Positions 53,192-61,951 of a stretch of 64,000 nucleotides of DNA are shown here, one piece after another. This DNA comes from Syntrophaceae bacterium UBA2280. GTDB taxonomy: Bacteria; Desulfobacterota; Syntrophia; Syntrophales; Smithellaceae. Numbering within the stretch: the stretch's first letter is position 1; every line of letters starts with the position of its first letter. The translations under genes were made by a program, and so were the position numbers. The stretch lies in assembly GCA_002347685.1 (NCBI GenBank), contig DDWS01000046.1:152053-216052 (forward strand), read 5' to 3'. The notes under the pieces are model-generated. The model made no database searches. It saw nothing but the letters and a program-made list of their open reading frames with translations, and was not told the DNA's origin.

Positions 53192-54640
53192 TTATTTGAC
53201 ACCGGCAATTTTTTTTGCCAGTTTCTTTTTTTGTTCCAGATTGCCCTGACGGGCAATCATAATGCGCTGGGCCTGGGGCGAACCCGCACCGTGCATCGAT
53301 TCCGTCCGGTAACCGACAGCCGCCGTGCCGAGTGTGAGATTTTCGACCAGGCGCATGATCCGCGCACGATCCTCACAGGAAATGTCGGCGTTGCCTTTCA
53401 TGTATTTCTCAATGATCTTGCCGATTTCCGGATGCTTCATGTCTTTTTCGGAAGGCATCGTCACCATCATGCCGCCCGCGATATCTTCGGCCAGACGGCA
53501 TATTTCGTAAGGGAAGCGCGTTACATTCTGCTTGCAGACATTGGCCAGAAGCAAATCGATCAGATAGGTACCCGAAGCCGTTTTGTGGCCCTGCGCGGAA
53601 CAGGCAAGACCGCAGGAAAACAGTGTTTCGTTCAGATGCGTCATCTCAATGAGCTTATCTTTGATGTGGGAAGCCTTGGCCGCGCCGTTGTATTCCGCCG
53701 CCAGCGCCGCCGCACCGATCAGAACGTCTCCCACGCCGACTTTGCAGCCGCCGTAGCTCTGACGGTGGTAACCGGCAAAGCGCTCGACCAGCATGCCGCT
53801 GAACTCCGTCTCCCCGCACATCAGAACATTTTCCCAGGGAATGAACACATTATCAAAAACCATCAGGGCTTCATGGCCGCCGAACTGATGGTTCCCCACA
53901 TCAATCGTACCGCCTTCGAGTTTGCGTGTGTCGCAGGACTGGCGTCCGTAAATATAGAAAACACCTTTTTCATCCGCCGGACAGACAAACGAAACGGCAT
54001 AGTCCGCGTCATCTTTGCCCATGGCAATCGTCGGCATGACTAAAATCCAATGGGAGTTCACCGCGCCGGTTTGATGAGCTTTCGCTCCCCGCACGACAAT
54101 TCCTTTATCATTTTTTTCAACAACATGGACAAACATATCCGGATCGGCCTGCTGATGAGGGGCCAGGCCACGGTCTCCCTTCACGTCCGTCATCGCACCG
54201 TCCACGGTCAGGTCTTCTTCCTGGACCATCTTCAGAAATTTAATAAAGCGTTCATGGTATTGGGTGCCCAGTTTCTGATCCATCTCATAAGTGGTGCTGT
54301 CCACGGCGTTCATGGCGTCCATACCCACGCAACGCTGAAAGCATGACGCAGTCTGCTGGCCCAAAAGACGCTGCATTTTGACTTTTTTCATCAGATCATC
54401 CGTGCTCTGGTGGAGATGCGTAAAGCGATTAACCTTCGTGCCTGTCAAATGCGACTTGGCCGTCATCAGCTCCTCGTATTCCGGCTTTTGCGCCAAATCA
54501 TAGGTCATTTTTACAGAATTCATGGACGGACGAATAATCGGATGATCCACCCAGTTGTCCACCAACTCACCCATCAGGTAAATTTTAAAATTCATTTTGC
54601 GTAAACTGTCTTCATACTGCTCGGGTGTTTTCATAGCCAT
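53192..54640 (-). CDS. abfD: 4-hydroxybutyryl-CoA dehydratase
   Basis: A 482-residue flavoprotein of the 4-hydroxyphenylacetate 3-hydroxylase family. The [4Fe-4S] ligands of genuine 4-hydroxybutyryl-CoA dehydratase are present: C100 and C104 (in A-S-C-F-Q-R-C-V), H292 and C299 (in Y-H-R-Q-S-Y-G-G-C). They match the three cysteines and one histidine of the Clostridium aminobutyricum enzyme almost residue for residue. It dehydrates 4-hydroxybutyryl-CoA to crotonyl-CoA by a ketyl-radical mechanism. ATG 54640 follows AGGAGG; an upstream in-frame start at 54697 is before this site. It lies 165 nt after a thiolase on the same strand and ends in a terminator. Confidence 0.95.
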   Translation of the reverse strand: MAMKTPEQYEDSLRKMNFKIYLMGELVDNWVDHPIIRPSMNSVKMTYDLAQKPEYEELMTAKSHLTGTKVNRFTHLHQSTDDLMKKVKMQRLLGQQTASCFQRCVGMDAMNAVDSTTYEMDQKLGTQYHERFIKFLKMVQEEDLTVDGAMTDVKGDRGLAPHQQADPDMFVHVVEKNDKGIVVRGAKAHQTGAVNSHWILVMPTIAMGKDDADYAVSFVCPADEKGVFYIYGRQSCDTRKLEGGTIDVGNHQFGGHEALMVFDNVFIPWENVLMCGETEFSGMLVERFAGYHRQSYGGCKVGVGDVLIGAAALAAEYNGAAKASHIKDKLIEMTHLNETLFSCGLACSAQGHKTASGTYLIDLLLANVCKQNVTRFPYEICRLAEDIAGGMMVTMPSEKDMKHPEIGKIIEKYMKGNADISCEDRARIMRLVENLTLGTAAVGYRTESMHGAGSPQAQRIMIARQGNLEQKKKLAKKIAGVK

Positions 54641-54742
54641 GTTGATTCCTCCTGACATTGCGACTACAGGATGCCGCATTGTTCTTGATGTATTCACTAG
54701 TAATTTGCTTATGATTCTCCGGCTGTCAACAAATCGCAGCGG

Positions 54743-54766
54743 GATTTTCCCTTAAGGGATTAAATC
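54743..54766. repeat. Inverted repeat between thiolase and abfD
   Basis: GGATTT and AAATCC arms surround the perfect palindrome CCCTTAAGGG. No U-run follows. A TTGACA on the minus strand at 54729-54724 could be part of a separate abfD promoter, but its -10 is poor. Confidence 0.4.
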
Positions 54767-54805
54767 CTTTTACATGAAAGCCGAATATTCCCTGCCATTC
54801 AATCT

Positions 54806-55987
54806 TTAGAGTGCCTCTACGATAAACGCGTGAGCGGGGCCGCCGCTGGCGCACAGCGACGCACAACCGTATCTCGCGCCGCGCCGTTTCATTTCATTGA
54901 TCATCGTGATGATCAGGCGGGCGCCGGTGGCACCTACCGGATGACCCATGCTGATTCCGGAACCGACAGCATTGATCTTGTCGAGGGAAATATTTAATTC
55001 GCGATTGCAACCGATGACCTGCGCGGCAAAGGCTTCATTGAATTCCCAGTAATCAATCTCGTTTTGTTTCATCCCGGCGAATTTCAAAGTATTTTTGACC
55101 GCCGGCACAACGCCCATCCCCATAATACGGGGCTCGACGGAGCCGGGAGCGGACGCAACGACTTTGGCAATGGGCTTAACCCCCCATTTTTGTGCGGTTT
55201 CGGCGGCCATCATAATCATACAGGAGCCGGCATCATTCAAACCGGAAGCATTGCCGGCGGTGACGGTTCCATCTTTTTTAAAAGCGGGCCTCAGTTTACC
55301 CAGTGCTTCCATGTTTGTGTCAGCCCTTGGGTGCTCGTCTGTATCGAAGGTAGCCATACCCTTTCTGGTTTTGATTTCGACCGGAACGATTTCACTTTTG
55401 AACAAGCCTTTTTGGATGGCGTCGCAGGCTCTTTGATGGCTCATCAACGCCCATTCATCCTGCTCCTGACGTGATATTTTATAGTGATCGGCAATATTAT
55501 CCGCCGTGATCCCCATGTGATAGCCCAGAAGCGCATCGACAAGACCGCCGATCATCAGACTGTCCTGAATTTTTTCTCCATCTGCCAACCGGTAGCCTTT
55601 ACGCGCACCGAACAGTAAATATGGCGCATTGCTCATGCTTTCCACGCCGACGATCGCGCCGACATCAATCTTCCCCAGCATGATTTCCTGTGCAAGCAGC
55701 TCGGCGCCGCGCATGGATGAGGCGCACTGCTGATGAACGGTAAAGGCAAAAGACTCGATGGGCAGCTCGGCGCCCATTGCGATGTGACGTGCGGTGTTTC
55801 CCGGGGAACCTGCCTGGTTACACTGACCGCAGACGACCTCCTGAATCAGGCTCTTGTCGATGTTCGCTTTTTCAATTGCTCCCTTGAGTGCGGCTACACC
55901 GAGCTCAACCGGACTCCACCCCGAAAGAGACCCCATGTAATCCCCGATGGCCGTTCTGGCGCCGCTGACAATAACAACTTCTCTCAT
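54806..55987 (-). CDS. Thiolase (acetyl-CoA acetyltransferase)
   Basis: A 393-residue thiolase of standard length. The nucleophilic Cys is in Q-Q-C-A-S-S-M-R at about residue 88, the catalytic His in G-H-P-V-G-A-T-G, and the second Cys in C-A-S-G-G-P-A near the end. It joins two acetyl-CoA or cleaves acetoacetyl-CoA. Start ATG 55987 behind GAGAGG. Placed upstream of 4-hydroxybutyryl-CoA dehydratase, it would handle the C4 acyl-CoA formed from crotonyl-CoA via 3-hydroxybutyryl-CoA (pathway inferred). Confidence 0.93.
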   Translation of the reverse strand: MREVVIVSGARTAIGDYMGSLSGWSPVELGVAALKGAIEKANIDKSLIQEVVCGQCNQAGSPGNTARHIAMGAELPIESFAFTVHQQCASSMRGAELLAQEIMLGKIDVGAIVGVESMSNAPYLLFGARKGYRLADGEKIQDSLMIGGLVDALLGYHMGITADNIADHYKISRQEQDEWALMSHQRACDAIQKGLFKSEIVPVEIKTRKGMATFDTDEHPRADTNMEALGKLRPAFKKDGTVTAGNASGLNDAGSCMIMMAAETAQKWGVKPIAKVVASAPGSVEPRIMGMGVVPAVKNTLKFAGMKQNEIDYWEFNEAFAAQVIGCNRELNISLDKINAVGSGISMGHPVGATGARLIITMINEMKRRGARYGCASLCASGGPAHAFIVEAL

Positions 55988-56426
55988 AATGGTCTACCTC
56001 TCTTTATATTATTATTTTTAATTATTTTTACTTTTTCGATAGGCTTTCATTCTTTGAATGAAACCATCGTTATAAAGGCCATTGCGGATCTGTCAGGCCA
56101 ACGATTAAAATTACCATGGTTTTTTTGCCTACCAATTATTTTGCTTAGAGGCAAGTATTTACTGTCAAAGCGATTCATGCAAACGACATCTGACTTTCGG
56201 AGAACAACGGGTCTTGTGTAACCCCTCCGTTTCCAAATCTTTTCTTCGGTAACATCGGTTTATGAGTCAACGTACCTCTTTCATCTCCTCCTTAGGTAAC
56301 ATTATATTTGAAGCAATTCGCCTGTTACTTATCAGTTGTTGATATTTACGAAATATGCAATATTGCACATGTTGTCAGTATTAGCAGCGAATATAACGGC
56401 GCGCAAAAGGAAAGAAGGCAACCCAT
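55988..56426. promoter_or_regulatory. Divergent intergenic region with tandem palindromes
   Basis: No gene recognised between the thiolase and histidine kinase genes. ATATTT-ACG-AAATAT (56342-56356) is directly followed by the 12-nt palindrome TGCAATATTGCA (56356-56367), about 60-85 nt before the kinase start. TTGACA on the minus strand at 56168-56163 may belong to the thiolase promoter. Confidence 0.4.
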
Positions 56427-58928
56427 ATGTTCTATATGGATTTAATTTTCAATTTATCCTTTCTGGTCGCCTTAAGCGTTGTCTCCGTTTTTATTGAAAA
56501 GCGCTGGTCACGCAATACACGGACGGGCGTTTTACTTCAGGGCTTTCTTTTCGGAAGCATGGCCATCATCGGCATGCTCAATCCGCTGGTTCTGGGGCCC
56601 GGCTTGATCTTTGACGGTCGTTCAGTCATACTCAGCCTGTGCGCGCTGTTCTTCGGCCCCCTGGCCATTTCCGTGGCCTGCGTGATGACAATCGCCTGCC
56701 GGGTTTTGCTGGGCGGGGCGGGGATGTTCATGGGCGTTTCCGTGATCCTGGCGTCTTCGCTCATCGGCCTGTGGGCTCATTACCGCTTCAGACCTTCCGT
56801 TCAAACACCATCCCTTCTTCGTCTCTATGCCCTGGGACTGGTAGTCCATCTGACCATGGTTGCCCTCATGTTCACTCTTCCCGGAGACCTGGCCATGGCT
56901 ACATTCAAACGCCTGGGGCTGCTGGTTATCCTTTTGTACCCTCTGGCCACAATTCTTATCGGCAAGATCCTGTCGGATCAGGTGGATGCCTGGGGACGCG
57001 TGAAGGCACTGCAAGACAGTGAGGAAAGATACAGAATAGCCTTTCATACTCAGCAGGATGCCATCAATATCAATCGCGTCGACAATGGGAAATACATCCT
57101 GGTTAACGAAGGATTCACCAACATCACCGGCTATACGGAAGCGGAGATTATCGGCAAAACCTCACTGGAAATGAGCATCTGGGCAAACCCGACAGACAGG
57201 GACCGGATGCTGGAGATACTCAACCGTAACGGAAAGGTGGATAATCTCGAAGCGGTTTTTCGAAAAAAGGACGGAAATCTCATCAACGGACTCCTTTCTG
57301 TATCTTTGATCATCCACGATAGCGTTGCGCATATTTTCTGTGTCACCAAGGACATCACCGGGCGCAAGCAAAACGAAGAGGCGCTGCGATTGAGCGAGAA
57401 AAACCTGAGGGAATCACAGCGAATTGCCCATTTAGGCAGTTGGCATCTCGATCTGGCAACCAATCAGGTCGTATGGACGGAAGAACTGTACAAAATGTAT
57501 GGTTTTGATCCGTCCCTTCCGCCGCCGCCCTACACGGAGCATATGAAGCTGTTTACGCCGGAAAGCTGGGAAATACTGTCTGCTTCTCTGGCCAGAACCA
57601 GAGAAACCGGAATCCCTTATGAGCTTGAGCTGGAAACCGTGAGGAAAGAGGGAAGCCATGGCTGGATGTGGGTGCGTGGAGAGGCCTTAAAGGATTCCGC
57701 AGGCAACACAACCGGCCTTTGGGGAGCAGCCCAGGATATCACCGAGCGTAAACAGGCTGAAGCGGAACGGGAGAAGCTCCTGACCCAGCTCACCCATGCC
57801 CAGAAGATGGAATCCGTGGGACGTCTGGCAGGTGGCGTGGCGCACGATTTCAACAACATGCTGGGAGTGATCCTCGGGCACACGGAGATGGCTATGGACA
57901 AACTCGACCCGTCGCAGCCTCTTTACAGGGATCTTCAGGAGATCCGGAAAGCCGCCGAGCGGTCCGCCGACCTGACCCGGCAACTGCTGGCTTTTGCCCG
58001 CAAGCAGACCATCGCCCCCAAAGTGCTCGACCTCAACGACACGGTAGAAGGCATGCTCAAGATGCTGAGGCGATTGATCGGCGAGGACATTGATCTGGCC
58101 TGGATGCCGGGCAAAAACCTCTGGCCGGTGAAGATGGATCCGTCCCAGATCGACCAGATCCTGGTCAACCTGTGCGTCAACGCCCGCGACGCTATTAAAG
58201 GCGTGGGGAAGATCACCATCGAAACGCAGGACATCACTTTCGACGAGGCCTATTGCGCCGTGCATACGGACTTTATCCCCGGGGAATATGTCCTGCTGGC
58301 CGTAAGCGACGACGGCTGCGGCATGGACAAGGAAACGCAGTCACATCTTTTTGAGCCTTTTTTCACCACCAAGGGCATGGGTCAAGGCACCGGCCTGGGA
58401 CTGGCCACGGTGTACGGCATCGTCAGGCAGAACAATGGCTTCATCAACGTGTACAGCGAGCCGGGCCACGGCACGCGGTTTGCGATCTACCTGCCGAGGC
58501 ATGCGGAATTAAAAGTATCCCTGACCGAACAGGCCCCGGCCCGGGAAACGAAACACGGCAGTGAAACCATCCTGCTGGTGGAGGACGAACCGACGATCCT
58601 GAGAATGACCGCAATGATGCTCGAAAGGCTCGGCTACAAGGTGCTTTCCGCGGACAGACCGGGCAAGGCAATGAGTCTGGCCAGGGAATACTCCGGCCGG
58701 ATCGATCTGCTCATGACCGACGTGGTCATGCCCGGGATGAACGGCCGCGACCTGGCCGCAAACCTCCTGTCCATCTACCCGGACATCAAGTGTCTGTTCA
58801 TGTCGGGTTACACGGCCAATGTGATCGCTCATCATGGCGTGCTGGAAGAAGGCGTGCAATTCATCCAGAAGCCGTTCTCACTGAAGGATTTATCGGAAAA
58901 ACTGCGCGAGACGCTCGCCAGCGATTAG
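56427..58928 (+). CDS. Hybrid sensor histidine kinase (5TM, two PAS, HisKA, HATPase, receiver)
   Basis: An 833-residue hybrid kinase. Residues ~1-190 hold five or six helices of a LytS-like 5TM sensor. PAS domains follow at ~200-320 and ~330-440, then HisKA with the phospho-acceptor H473 in G-V-A-H-D-F-N-N, HATPase with G-T-G-L-G-L-A-T-V-Y, and a C-terminal receiver with V-E-D-E and the acceptor Asp in M-T-D-V-V-M-P-G. No separate response regulator is adjacent, so it presumably passes phosphate to a distant protein. The signal is unknown. The region 58929-59176 after it holds no recognisable gene. Confidence 0.93.
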   Translation: MFYMDLIFNLSFLVALSVVSVFIEKRWSRNTRTGVLLQGFLFGSMAIIGMLNPLVLGPGLIFDGRSVILSLCALFFGPLAISVACVMTIACRVLLGGAGMFMGVSVILASSLIGLWAHYRFRPSVQTPSLLRLYALGLVVHLTMVALMFTLPGDLAMATFKRLGLLVILLYPLATILIGKILSDQVDAWGRVKALQDSEERYRIAFHTQQDAININRVDNGKYILVNEGFTNITGYTEAEIIGKTSLEMSIWANPTDRDRMLEILNRNGKVDNLEAVFRKKDGNLINGLLSVSLIIHDSVAHIFCVTKDITGRKQNEEALRLSEKNLRESQRIAHLGSWHLDLATNQVVWTEELYKMYGFDPSLPPPPYTEHMKLFTPESWEILSASLARTRETGIPYELELETVRKEGSHGWMWVRGEALKDSAGNTTGLWGAAQDITERKQAEAEREKLLTQLTHAQKMESVGRLAGGVAHDFNNMLGVILGHTEMAMDKLDPSQPLYRDLQEIRKAAERSADLTRQLLAFARKQTIAPKVLDLNDTVEGMLKMLRRLIGEDIDLAWMPGKNLWPVKMDPSQIDQILVNLCVNARDAIKGVGKITIETQDITFDEAYCAVHTDFIPGEYVLLAVSDDGCGMDKETQSHLFEPFFTTKGMGQGTGLGLATVYGIVRQNNGFINVYSEPGHGTRFAIYLPRHAELKVSLTEQAPARETKHGSETILLVEDEPTILRMTAMMLERLGYKVLSADRPGKAMSLAREYSGRIDLLMTDVVMPGMNGRDLAANLLSIYPDIKCLFMSGYTANVIAHHGVLEEGVQFIQKPFSLKDLSEKLRETLASD

Positions 58929-59176
58929 AATATGAGATCAATACAGGGTGGGAAATTCTTTGGACTTCTGACTCAACATTCTGGTCAAAATCATAGAGTG
59001 TTTTGTCCCATACATTACACACCGAATGACACAACCATTACTTCTTTGGCAATACAATAATATATAAACAACTGCCACGGATGTGATCTTCCCCCAGAAT
59101 TGCCCCTCAATCCAGCAGTCTTTCCCGTATGAGCTTTCATACGCGTCAGGAATAATAAACTGCAATGATCTGACAG

Positions 59177-59842
59177 TTATTCCACCCAGTGAACAATTTC
59201 ATCGAGTTTCGCTCTGTCCCTCGCGAAATTGTTGATAGGGAATGACGAATCCGGATACCCCAGAGCGATTCCCAGAACAATTTTCCTGTCATCAGGAATG
59301 GCAGCGATCCTTCTGATTTCAGCGGGGTAACGCGCGGCGGCGGCCAGCATGCAGGTGCCAAGCCTTTTGTCGTGAGCAACCAGGCAGATCGTCTGGGCGA
59401 TGAGGCCTATGTCCAGCATCTGGTATTCAACGAGATTGTCACGGGAAATACACGCAAGAATCAGACAAGGCGCATCAAAGAAAGAGACCATCTCCTGATA
59501 GTATTTATCTCGACTTGCTTTGTCTTCCCTTTTTATGCCCTGCGCACTTAAAACGAGTTTGCCCAAATCCGCGTATCTTATTTTCATGGCATCCGGCCAC
59601 TTCTCCAGCATGGGGACATCGGACGAAATTGCTTCAGCGGCCAGTGTTTTACGAAGATTCATTTCTTTAAATTTTGCCAGAGCATCGCCCGTTAACACAT
59701 AGAAGTCCCAGGGCTGCGTGTTTCCCCAGGATGGCGACCAGCGAGCTTCTTCCATAATCTCCGTAATAATGTTTTTCGGTACATCCTGCGCTTTGAATTT
59801 TCGAACACTTCTTCTTTCCCTGATTGCAGTAACTAATTCCAT
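59177..59842 (-). CDS. Nitroreductase-family FMN oxidoreductase
   Basis: A 221-residue nitroreductase-fold protein with the N-terminal R-E-R-R-S-V-R-K-F FMN-binding segment, S-W-G-N-T-Q-P-W, and a late G-I-A-L-G-Y-P-D motif. Such enzymes reduce nitro or quinone groups or act in cofactor metabolism; substrate not assignable. Start ATG 59842 behind GAAGGAGG. It is 92 nt downstream of the SnoaL-like gene on the same strand and could share its promoter. Confidence 0.92.
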   Translation of the reverse strand: MELVTAIRERRSVRKFKAQDVPKNIITEIMEEARWSPSWGNTQPWDFYVLTGDALAKFKEMNLRKTLAAEAISSDVPMLEKWPDAMKIRYADLGKLVLSAQGIKREDKASRDKYYQEMVSFFDAPCLILACISRDNLVEYQMLDIGLIAQTICLVAHDKRLGTCMLAAAARYPAEIRRIAAIPDDRKIVLGIALGYPDSSFPINNFARDRAKLDEIVHWVE

Positions 59843-59934
59843 GGCAACCTCCTTCGCGGATTCAATCCACCTGCTATTGACGTTATATTTGCGAAAATCA
59901 TTTTATAATATCCGGGTTTCTTCCATCCGCCATT

Positions 59935-60351
59935 TCAGGCATGAAGGGCTATCCTTTCCCCGTTAATTTCAACCGATGTCTTGGAGTAGGTAAGCTTTTC
60001 GATAATTTTTCCATCCTTGAAATGGAGCAGATCAACCCCTCGCCGCCGTTCAGGCTTTCCCTCAAAACCTTTTTCAAATGATGGATTCTCCAACATCCAG
60101 CGGTAGAGTATTTTTTGATCCTGCTCGTCTATGAATATATCCTCTCCGGAAAAACGAAATCCGCCGTGGTTTACAAACCATGGCATCCAGGCCTTCCGGA
60201 GCGCCTCCTTTCCCTTAACTTTGGCGCCTGTCCAGTTTTCAAACAGGATGTCGTCGTCGAAAAGCGCAACAACACCATCCAGATCGTGATTATCCCAGGC
60301 CTGGTTCCAATCCTGCAGTACTCTGATCAACTCCTGCCGTGATAATTTCAT
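59935..60351 (-). CDS. SnoaL/NTF2-like protein
   Basis: A 138-residue alpha+beta-barrel protein of the SnoaL/ketosteroid-isomerase-like superfamily (W-D-N-H-D-L-D-G-V-V-A-L-F-D-D-D start, closing H-F-K-D-G-K-I strand). Members isomerise, hydrolyse or merely bind small molecules; no function can be read here. Start ATG 60351 behind AAAGGAGA. It is driven by a fully consensus sigma-70 promoter next to a palindrome. Confidence 0.85.
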   Translation of the reverse strand: MKLSRQELIRVLQDWNQAWDNHDLDGVVALFDDDILFENWTGAKVKGKEALRKAWMPWFVNHGGFRFSGEDIFIDEQDQKILYRWMLENPSFEKGFEGKPERRRGVDLLHFKDGKIIEKLTYSKTSVEINGERIALHA

Positions 60352-60412
60352 GGTGCTCTCCTTTCATTCACCGATAGCCCTTTGATAAGGAACCCCATTC
60401 CGGGGTGAAGGA

Positions 60413-60441
60413 ATTATAGGCAAGCCAAACTTTTATGTCAA
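60413..60441 (-). promoter_or_regulatory. Consensus sigma-70 promoter of SnoaL-like gene
   Basis: On the minus strand TTGACA (60441-60436), exactly 17 nt, TATAAT (60418-60413): both boxes are perfect. The predicted start is near 60406, ~55 nt before the ATG. Confidence 0.88.
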
Positions 60442-60459
60442 TTGTTTGTTAGAAACAAT
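60441..60459. promoter_or_regulatory. Palindromic operator candidate beside consensus promoter
   Basis: ATTGTTT-GTTAG-AAACAAT: 7-bp perfect arms, 5-nt centre, touching the -35 box of the SnoaL promoter and facing the divergent DUF362 gene. Size and position suit a TetR/MarR-type dimer site; no such regulator gene is in the window nearby. Confidence 0.5.
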
Positions 60460-60720
60460 AAAATATTAGAAGCGAGATGTGAAGGGTGTTGTCGATTCCG
60501 ATTTTCATACGTTTGACAGCATTTAAGGTGATGAGCACTCTGTGGACATCAGAGACAGGTGACAGGTTTTCTTTAGTGCAATCGATGGGCAAAAGATTTA
60601 TAATCACAAACAAATCGTATAAACGGATTCAAATGCTCAAAGGATGCGCTAAGAAACATGAAGGCAACCTTATCGTTAACGTAAACAAGGTTTTTCTGAA
60701 GGACAAGATGAGGATTGATC

Positions 60721-61767
60721 ATGAATGATCTCTTGATTGAAAAAGTGAAGGGTAAGGAAAAACCATATGTTGAATCTCTGCGAAAACTTTTAGGCCGATT
60801 CCGGTCGCCCTTTGTTTCCGGCGATAGCGTCGGGATCAAACTTCATTGGGGGGAGCGAGCCAACAAAGGCTATCTTCCGCCTGACTACGCCAAAGAAATC
60901 GCCGCCTGGCTGATCGCTGATGGAGCAAAACCCTTTCTATTTGATACAACGGTGCTCTATTCCGGCGGTAGACGCACAGCCGAAGATTCTCTGAAAACCG
61001 CTGCCAATCACGGGTATACAAGTGATTTTCTGAGGTGCCCGATCCTGATTGCTGACGGCATGGATGGGAGAGAAGTCGTTGATATTCCTTCTGGCTACAG
61101 GCACTTTAAAACTGTCCAGGTTGGATCGGTCTTCGATAAGGCAAGCGGTTTCGTTATTTTTTCTCATTTCAAGGGACACATGGTTTCAGGATTTGGCGGA
61201 TCGATCAAGAATATTTCCATGGGTTTTGCATCCCGCGCGCAAAAACAGCGAATGCATGCCGATTATCATCCCGTTCTGGATCCGGGAAAATGCACTTGCT
61301 GCGGTATTTGCGTCAACGTCTGTCCGACAAAGGCGGCAGGGATTTCTGAGCATGATTATCCCGACTATGATCTAAAAAAGTGCATCGGCTGCGCCCAGTG
61401 TATTGCCATGTGCCCGGAATTAGCTCTCCGGATCTTCTGGAATTCGGATATAACGGTTTTTCAGGAAAAGCTTGTCGAGACAGCGGCTGCTGTCTGGAAA
61501 AAGATCCGGGGAAAAACCATCGTCATCAACGCCCTGCTTAATATCACCACGGAGTGCGATTGCCTGCCGGGCAAACATCCCATTATCGGCGAGGATTTCG
61601 GTTTTATTGGAGGATTTCATCCTGTGGTCTTGGATGAGGAATCCCTGGCAATGACGGGAACAGATATCTTTGAGAAAGCTCATCCCGGGGTTCCCTGGCA
61701 ACGCCAGTTTTCCTACGCCCGGGAAATCGGATTTACAGACACGGCGAATAAAGAAAAGATTGAGTAG
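60721..61767 (+). CDS. DUF362 protein with two [4Fe-4S] ferredoxin motifs
   Basis: A 348-residue protein. The DUF362 domain at residues ~1-185 includes K-L-H-W-G-E and a central S-H-F-K-G-H. A 2[4Fe-4S] ferredoxin segment at ~190-245 has C-T-C-C-G-I-C-V-N-V-C-P and C-I-G-C-A-Q-C-I-A-M-C-P, followed by ~100 more residues. Members are presumed electron-transfer or redox proteins in anaerobes; function not established. Start ATG 60721, 7 nt after GAGG; the TTG two codons before is less likely. Confidence 0.9.
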   Translation: MNDLLIEKVKGKEKPYVESLRKLLGRFRSPFVSGDSVGIKLHWGERANKGYLPPDYAKEIAAWLIADGAKPFLFDTTVLYSGGRRTAEDSLKTAANHGYTSDFLRCPILIADGMDGREVVDIPSGYRHFKTVQVGSVFDKASGFVIFSHFKGHMVSGFGGSIKNISMGFASRAQKQRMHADYHPVLDPGKCTCCGICVNVCPTKAAGISEHDYPDYDLKKCIGCAQCIAMCPELALRIFWNSDITVFQEKLVETAAAVWKKIRGKTIVINALLNITTECDCLPGKHPIIGEDFGFIGGFHPVVLDEESLAMTGTDIFEKAHPGVPWQRQFSYAREIGFTDTANKEKIE

Positions 61768-61951
61768 CAGGTTGGGCAGCGGGACCACTTATCTTCCCAA
61801 ACACAAATTTTGTTTATATCTCGAACCGATCTGGCAAAAATGGACAGGGATATAAGTGGCAATTCTGCCCTACAGTTGCCACTTACAACCCCCTGTACAC
61901 TGTCTAAAAACTCCAGAACACCCGTTACCAAAACCAATTCTTGTAAAACAA

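Noticed and set aside
60486..60728. 80-codon open frame before the DUF362 gene
   Set aside because: No Shine-Dalgarno, no recognisable domain, and it covers the minus-strand transcript start region. It could be a small leader gene but nothing supports it.
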